Notes under the pieces: model-generated
Told to the model about the DNA's origin: nothing
The model's input: only the letters and a program-made list of their open reading frames with translations
The model's database searches: none
DNA from: Klebsormidium nitens
Lineage: Eukaryota; Streptophyta; Klebsormidiophyceae; Klebsormidiales; Klebsormidiaceae
Length of the DNA stretch: 64,000 nt
Direction: 5' to 3'
Assembly (NCBI GenBank): GCA_000708835.1
Contig: DF237246.1
Span: 1 to 64,000, forward strand
In this document: in pieces, positions 57,383 through 64,000 of the stretch
Position numbering within the stretch: the first letter of the stretch is position 1
Layout of the letters: each line of letters begins with the position of its first letter
Made by a program: the position numbers and the translations under genes

Positions 57383-60300
57383 ATGGACACAACATCGACA
57401 CACCCCTGGGCCCTACAACTCTCTTCCCCCCTCCAGTTTCTCACCTTGAAGACAGAAGAGGGGGGCGTCAAGCCTGAGATTGCAATCCTGTTCTTTGGGC
57501 TGGCCCTCATTTTGGGCGCGCTCTGCAAGCAGGTCTCTGCACACACGCTCGTCCCCTACACGGTGGCCCTGCTCATCATTGGCATTGTCCTCGGTGTCCT
57601 TGGTGAGTGGCCTTTCTACTTACTTAGAACGGTCTTGATCGCTCTTTTGTATCCTGGTTCTCATGAGAGGGACCCGCTGATGAGGCCAGCATGCCATGAA
57701 TCTTATGTCAGCTGAGAAGTCAATTGCAAATGCTTGGGGACACTGTCAAGGTTTAAAGGCATTGGAGCTGTGGTGAAGAAGTTCGACAGCTATGGCACTG
57801 ACTTTCTTGGACCATTTGGGCTTCAACAAATTGAAAAGCCATGTTTCCAATAGCTTTCCTCCGGGCATGGCACAAATTGTTCTTTGATTATGGAAAGGTC
57901 GGTTTTTAGAGGCGATTCGGGTTCTGACGGCCTTGGAAAGCTGAGCTCAACCTGTTGCAGAGGGGGAATGAGCTGGTCCGGCTTGATGGATGAATGCAAG
58001 CCCCCTGTCTTTGGACTCTCTTCTGAGCTGTGTCTCTTAACCAGGCCGTAGACAATGTTCTTAAACAGGGGCAGTCTGCCTTGTATGAAGCAATGAATCA
58101 GACATAAGCCAAACCTTGATCCATGCCCCTACATGTTCAAAGACCTGTGCGGTTGCGACTCAGCAAAGGAGACATGTTTTAAGCTGTGATTACCGAACAC
58201 AACTCAAGCTGTGGAAACCATTTTTCTTCATCGTATTTGTGTGCCCAATCAAGCCCGCTGGGGCAGACCCCAATTCTTAGAAAAAAGTGGACAGAAATTC
58301 CATTCAATCGAGCAGTGAGCTCCTTCTCTGGGGCGTCTAAGGGGCGGTTCGGAGGCCGCTTTCCTAATTTGCAAACTGGCTCTGGTTTGCAGGGCACGGG
58401 GACACAGGAAGAATGTGGTTTTCAATGTATGGGGAATTCTCAGACTATGTTTGTGTATGACTGTGCAGATCACGTGCTGCACAATGGGCTGGGCACGCTG
58501 GGGGAGAGCATCCAGATATGTGAGTGGCCGTGGCAACGGACTGTACTGTCATCTCAGACGCAATTGTTGACACCGGAGTGCGTGTTGCAAACCTTTCTGA
58601 CAGCCTTGCAGACGCTCCTGATAGCTTTTATCTGTAGTTTCTAATTTGGTGCGGAAGCATTCTTGTGCCGCGACTCATGCTGTTGTTTGGAAGTTTCGGA
58701 ATCTGGAAGATTTACGTTCTTTGCTCCATCCCAGTCACTTTGTTTCACCACCTATTTGTGTCATCGTGGCGCACCTAGAGGAGATCGAGAAAGGTCATTA
58801 TTTGCTTACCCTTTAGTGCATGCTGCACGTGTTCTCCCCACCGGACAAAGACCTGTGCTTCCTTAATTTACCGGCCGCCGCATCTGGATTCTTAGCTCAG
58901 GCTGACTTCTCATCTCCCACACGATGTTGAAGAAATGGTCAAAGCTTGGATGGTTGGAAGGCCGACATGGACAGGGAGGCGGAGTCGGGTTATCTGTTTG
59001 AGCTCGCCACTAGTCTCATGCATCCACTTTGTCCATTTCCATCCTGTGCTGGTCACCACCTGTTTAAGCGCAGTTTCGAATCAAAGATTAACTCTCGTGT
59101 TGCAGGGGCCGACATTGAACCTGGTCTTATCCTTTTCGTCTTCCTTCCGGCGCTGCTCTTCGAGAGCTCCATGTCGATGGAAGTCCACAAGTCAGGGTGA
59201 GCGGTAGAAACTTCCTTGTCCGTTTGAAGAGAGCAGAATCCACCACTTCACTGGGCGAGTCATGGTCAAGCATTGGCCAATCTCTCTATGTTCTGAGGGA
59301 GATGAACGGACTTTCAGTAGCCGTAGTTCAGATTGGATAAGATCTGGGCAGTCTAAAAGCGGCACTTCGACCAATCAGTCCCGCGCTGAAAATGCAAATA
59401 GAGATGTCCCACGTCCAGATTTTGTCTTCTGAATTGGATTGAATGTTCCATCGTGGATAACACTGGGCCATGAGTTATCCGACAGCGCTAGACCCGAATC
59501 ATCCTGGATCGACTTGCAGCTTAAATCTGGTGTCGAACATCAGTGCATAAGACGACTGCCAACGAGGTTAAGCACTATCACTGCCTGTCAACCGGCAGCC
59601 AAGTATGGTTGACACGCCATCTCCCCGAGCAGGGTGTACCCCATACAATCATACAGCCACCACAACTGATGAGCTTGCTTGCGGTGTCCGCAGAAATGCC
59701 TGTGGCAAATGTCGCTCCTCGCGGGTCCGGGGGTGCTTGTTAACACCTTTGTTCTGGGGGCCGCTCTGAAGGTGAGGTCATTCACTTAACAACTGCGGTG
59801 TTAACACGCAGTCAGACTAAACCCTTCGAGCTTGTTCTTTCAAGGGATCCCTTATCTGAGTTGGCTACAAACCTCTAGCCCTGCTTGTTCTGAGGTCGCT
59901 CGTGACCAAAATAAAGTCAACCGTGGCAAAGGTGAAGGGGAAGCCTTCGAAAGGAAAGATGATCGACAGTCGTTCTTTTTCGCTCAATACGTGGTCTTGG
60001 CACCCCCTAACCGTAGTGCAGAGTTCGGGCTGAGATGTTCGCAGGCTAAGGAATTGTCATTTCAACCGAGCCTTCTTCAAGACCTTCTTGCTTGGTGGTG
60101 ATGCGGATTTCGAGATTCCCCCGACGGTCGTTTCCAGGCTACCCGACTCATTCTAGTCCGATTGTTTCGAGCAGTGCAGCCTCCTTTTGTCCGAGAGGCC
60201 ACCGTGACTCCAATCCAACTCAGTAGAAAGGCTTCCCACCCAGTGGTTAATCTGAACCCATTTGCAAACCCGCAGTTTTGCTTCCCCTATTCGTGGAGCT

Positions 60301-63300
60301 GGGGTCTGTCCCTGACGTTGGGCGGCCTTTTGAGCGCAACGGATCCAGTGGCAGTGGTCGCCCTCTTGAAGGAGCTGGGCGCCAGCAAGAAGCTCAACAC
60401 CATAATCGAGGGGGAGTCGCTCATCAACGACGGGTAAGTCCCAGGCGTGGTTGGGTTATTCTGGATGTGGGCCACACCACGTGATCGAATAAAAAGGAAA
60501 CTTCGAGAACTTTAGGAATGTTACTCAGTACCGTTAAATTTGGACCTCTTCGTGACCCGAAACGTGAATCAGGGTCCTGCAGGCAGACGAAGGGCACACT
60601 GCCACCTCATTCACAGAAGCACGGTCCAATACAGATCTGCGAAGTGACAGACATTTGTGAGCACAAACAAGCTCAGAACTCATTTTAAGCCAAGACCAGC
60701 ATACACCCAATTCCAATCCAAACCCAGTTTAATCCGGCCAAGTTTGCTTGGGAACATTCCCAATTAGGAGATGAGAAAGTGCTTCTTAGAACAGGTTCTT
60801 TGGGCGCCCCGGCTTTGTATCACGCGTGACGTACATAAGATTGCGCACGGCGGTCAGGGTTGAGTTTCAATGAACGCTGATTGGCGGACGAGATTTGAAT
60901 TCTCGGCAGCGCTTCGTGAAGCAAGCATCTTTCTTGCCCGCAGCACGGCGATCGTCGTCTTTCGCCTCTTCTACCGGATCGTCTTCGGCAGCAAGTTCAA
61001 CTTCGTCAACACAATCGTCTATTTTATGCAGATCTCCTTTGGAGGGTGAGTCCAGGGACGGGAAACGCATGTTCTACGCTTAAATGATGTAGCGGCATTA
61101 CAAATGTGGAGCGGCCCGTGTCTGTATCATTGAGGATAAGCAAGACGCCGTTTCGGAGCGGATTTCAGGGGCCATTTTGCTGAATGCGGACTTTTCTTGC
61201 ATACGACGTCAGCCCCGCCCCAACTTCTCTTCTCTCGTGTTTTCAAAGCCAGTGCTTATCATTCTGCGAGAATCATGACAGTGGCTTGAAACGCGATGGA
61301 TTCCAAACTCGAAACGTTGTGCGATCGGTCGGTCCTCTCCCCGGCTTTTCCGGTCACACCTTCACCTCGTGCGATTTCCTCCTGCAAACTCTAACCCCCG
61401 AGCTGAGTTACCGCCACCTCCAGTCTTAGGCTTGCCTGAGCTCATCTTCGATTTTGTAGTGACATCGTGCTGCTTTTACAATGTCGCCGGTCTGAGTCTA
61501 TTCTTGCTCTGTAAAGTGGCAAGCAATGAAAATAATTATCCTGGAGCCAACTGTCGCGTTAATCCCACCGGTCTGAGTCCACTCCTGCCCTGCAGAGTGG
61601 CAATGGGCATCGCCTTTGGGCTGGTCGCCATAATGTGGCTCGGTTTCGTGTTCAACGACACTCTCATCGAAATCACCATCACGGTCTCGGCCGCGTATAT
61701 GGTCTACTTCACGGTGAGCTGACACGTGGCCCCAGCCGTCCGATTTGACACGCTGCAAATCAGCATCGAGAAACTTGATTCTGGTTGTCATCCGTTTGAC
61801 ATTGTTGAGAAACCTCGTCAAGCAGATTCGTCAATGCAGTTCGCTCATATGTGCATCTGGTTCCTCAAACGGAAATTGGGGCTTCCAAGTTTTCACCTTG
61901 CAAGCGGCTTCGAAAGCGAACGTGAAGCGGATTTGCTCCTGATAGCCAAAGAAAAACCTTCACATCAACCTTCACGACCAATATTGCGACGGGATCCTAT
62001 CCTTCGAATACTCTAAACTGACGTGACTTAAATTGCCATGACGCCCGCCCTTTTTGACAACACAACTATTTCGTTAAAGTTTTCAAGAGTCGTTTTTGCG
62101 CAAGGCATTTTAAGTTTTCAAGAGTCGTTTTGTGCAAGGCACGCTAAGAGGAATGCCAACTGCAGATTCTGCTCGATCCACGGTGGAAGGACGAGGATCT
62201 TGTTTCGACCCATGTCAAGACCGGTGTGCTCAAAGAATCAGACCGCTGTCTTACAAGACCCTGGTTTCGCAGATCGCAAGTTGGTTTGCTTCTTAGTTCT
62301 TAATCGAACTGTCGGAATCTTAGTAAGACGGACCTGCATCGTTGCCATATCTGGGCTGTTCTTTTCAGGGTTCCTCACACTCGACATCGCTCTGTCTTGT
62401 CTGCAGTCGGAGCAGAATGCGGGTGTCTCTGGCGTCATCGGCGTTATGTTCCTTGGAATGTGAGTTCCGCTTTCGTAGCCCTTTCGGTTTGGGGCCTTTC
62501 GCTGAAAAGTCTAGTGCATCAACACAAATGTCAGGTGATGTTCGGGAAAGGAATTATGCCTCTGGCTAAAATGGAGGCCTTTCGAGTAAATGAATATGAC
62601 GGATCAGTGCCGGCAGGGCGTTCTTGATGAGAGGAGATAACCTTTGTATGATCGTATCGAAACGATTGAAATCTCAGATTCTTACTAGCGAGAATAGCTA
62701 GTCTGGCCGTTTGATCCAGGTTTCCATTCGTGCGGCATGGTCTGCGAAGTCCTCTCAAGGCCGTGCTCGAATCGGCCTTTCGCGGGAAGAAGCCTCCTGC
62801 TTATCCTCCTATCTTGTACCTTAGAGGAACTTTTGCATTAAGCTGTTGACGAGTTATTCCCCACGAGTTTCTCCTCATTCCAAACTCGGCACGGCCTTTC
62901 ATAAGCCTCTCGGCTTCGGCTCTATTTCGCAGATTCTTTGCCGCGGTCGGCAACACGGCGTTCACGGGAGAGCACAAGAAGAGCTTGCACCACTTCTGGG
63001 AGATGGTCGCGTACATGGCTAACACGCTCATATTCATCCTCAGGTCCGTACAAAAAAAGTAATTTCGGCCTAGTTGCAGGTTTACCCAAATGCTATCTTT
63101 GCCCCAATTGGAGTGAAATCCTGTCAATCTGCAAAAGCAGGTGAAATATAAGGTGCAATGAGTATCAAGGAGATCCCCTTGCGCCGCAGTGTCAGTTGCA
63201 AGTTATGTTAGACCCAGTTTGATACCCATTCAGCCCGGATTACAGTCTTTTGCTCGTGTTGGGTGCGTGCAGTGGGGTCATCATTGCTGAGGTCATCCTG

Positions 63301-64000
63301 CGCAACACGGAGAGCATCGACGCGCGCGACTGGGTGTACCTCATCGTGCTCTACCTCTTCGTCCAGTTAGCCCGGGTTGTCGTCGTCGGGTTATCCTACC
63401 CGCTGCTTAAGTACTGGGGTTACGGAATCGACTGGAAAAAGGTTAGCTCCATTTCAAACCGCGATTCGAAACTACCAGACAGGACGCTTCGACTTCCAAG
63501 GATAATTTTGAGCTCTCTCAATCTCTACCGGACGTTGCTCCGGCGCTTTGTACTTTAAGATCGGCATATTGGCTCACGTCTGTCTACGGGTGCAGGCGAC
63601 GGTGATGACGTGGGCGGGGCTACGTGGCGCTGTGGCACTTACCCTTGCTCTCACGGTTAACGTAAGTTTGAATAACATACTCTGCTTTTTATTCACGAGA
63701 TGCTTTGGAGCTGTGTCTTCCTGGCAACTAGCGGCTCGGCTCAACCGCTTCCAACTTGTCTAGCTGGGGTGTGCATGGCAAAGGAAGGATAGTCAAATGT
63801 AACAACAAGAACCGAAGGAGGTTGCTCGAAAGGAGCCGATCCCGCTTATCCGAAAACGTTTTCGCCCGTTCAACCCACTTAAAAAGTCGCTCGAGTCTCC
63901 TGTCTTCTAGTTTGATCTTACCTCGACTGCAGCTATTTTCCAGCAAACTGCGGGTTTCCTCTTGGAAAAAGGGAAGTTCTAAGGGTGTGGAAGTCAGTTG
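57383..64000 (+). CDS. SOS1: SOS1/NHX7-type plasma-membrane Na+/H+ antiporter, 5' part (runs off window)
   Basis: Eleven coding exons: 57383-57602, 58469-58519, 59106-59196, 59694-59771, 60276-60433, 60944-61045, 61596-61713, 62407-62459, 62933-63043, 63273-63441 and 63596-63661 (donor GTAAGT, intron open at the window end). They give about 405 residues of the CPA1 exchanger core: LVPYTVALLIIGIVLGVLG, FLPALLFESSMSMEVH, LLSATDPVAVVALLKELGAS, TIIEGESLINDGTAIVVF (ion-binding ND motif), KKSLHHFWEMVAYMANTLIF, GYGIDWKK and TWAGLRGAVALTLAL. These match plant SOS1 rather than vacuolar NHX. The family exports Na+ using the proton gradient; the long cytosolic regulatory tail would lie beyond the window. 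All phases agree except exon 3 to 4, where splicing at GG-GTGAGC and CCGCAG-AAATGC is one base short. Start: first ATG before the conserved first helix. Confidence 0.9.
61487..61606 (+). repeat. Duplicated acceptor region of SOS1 exon 7
   Basis: A 38-base block beginning CCGGTCTGAGTC occurs at 61487 and again at 61568, 81 bases apart. The second copy holds the real acceptor (CCCTGCAG before AGTGGCAATG). In the first the same place reads CTCTGTAA, so it cannot serve as an acceptor. Confidence 0.85.
62077..62142. repeat. 35-base direct repeat in SOS1 intron 7
   Basis: AAGTTTTCAAGAGTCGTTTT starts at 62077 and at 62112. Each copy is followed by TGCGCAAGGCA or GTGCAAGGCA. Two copies, nearly identical, so recent. 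Confidence 0.85.

Overview
The window is nuclear DNA of a green-lineage eukaryote. Its genes are cut into many short, GC-rich exons bounded by GT-AG introns, with no bacterial gene layout. The plant-type VPS13 architecture (PH, C2, dysferlin-like and VPS62 modules) and the SOS1-type Na+/H+ antiporter point to a streptophyte alga or early land plant. A Klebsormidium-like charophyte fits, but the species cannot be fixed from this sequence alone. Gene models were built by hand from reading frame, splice sites and intron phase.

Left part (1-8,460): two copies of a GMC (glucose-methanol-choline) oxidoreductase gene face each other as a large inverted duplication. The left arm runs from before base 1 to about 1,945 and the right arm from about 3,620 to 5,461. 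The left copy is only the C-terminal half. The right copy, on the minus strand, can be followed from its FAD-binding N-terminus (about 7,884) to its C-terminus (about 3,824). Both copies carry frameshifts, at different places, so both look like pseudogenes.

Middle (10,564-15,707, plus strand): a nine-exon FAD-dependent monooxygenase resembling kynurenine 3-monooxygenase, with a hydrophobic C-terminal tail. Its short first coding exon was not found. From 15,708 to 17,410 there is no sure gene, only a TATA box followed by a tiny two-exon reading frame.

Main feature (17,411-55,913, plus strand): one complete VPS13 gene, 54 coding exons and about 4,800 residues. Intron phase is consistent from the ATG to the stop. 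VPS13 proteins are bridge-like lipid transporters at membrane contact sites. The N-terminal chorein domain, two PH-like modules, a C2-like segment, a dysferlin-like domain, two sets of VPS62-type WRP-GY repeats, the adaptor-binding (VAB/SHR-BD) region and the VPS13_C region can all be placed. Several introns hold tandem repeats, some made from exon or splice-site sequence, and one intron uses a GC donor.

Right part (57,383 to the window end, plus strand): the first eleven coding exons of a SOS1/NHX7-type plasma-membrane Na+/H+ antiporter, running out of the window. All junctions keep frame except exon 3 to exon 4, which cannot be joined in frame with canonical splice sites. Between VPS13 and SOS1 lies a TATA box with a 152-codon open frame of unknown status. 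No tRNA, rRNA, CRISPR array or intact transposable element was recognised.
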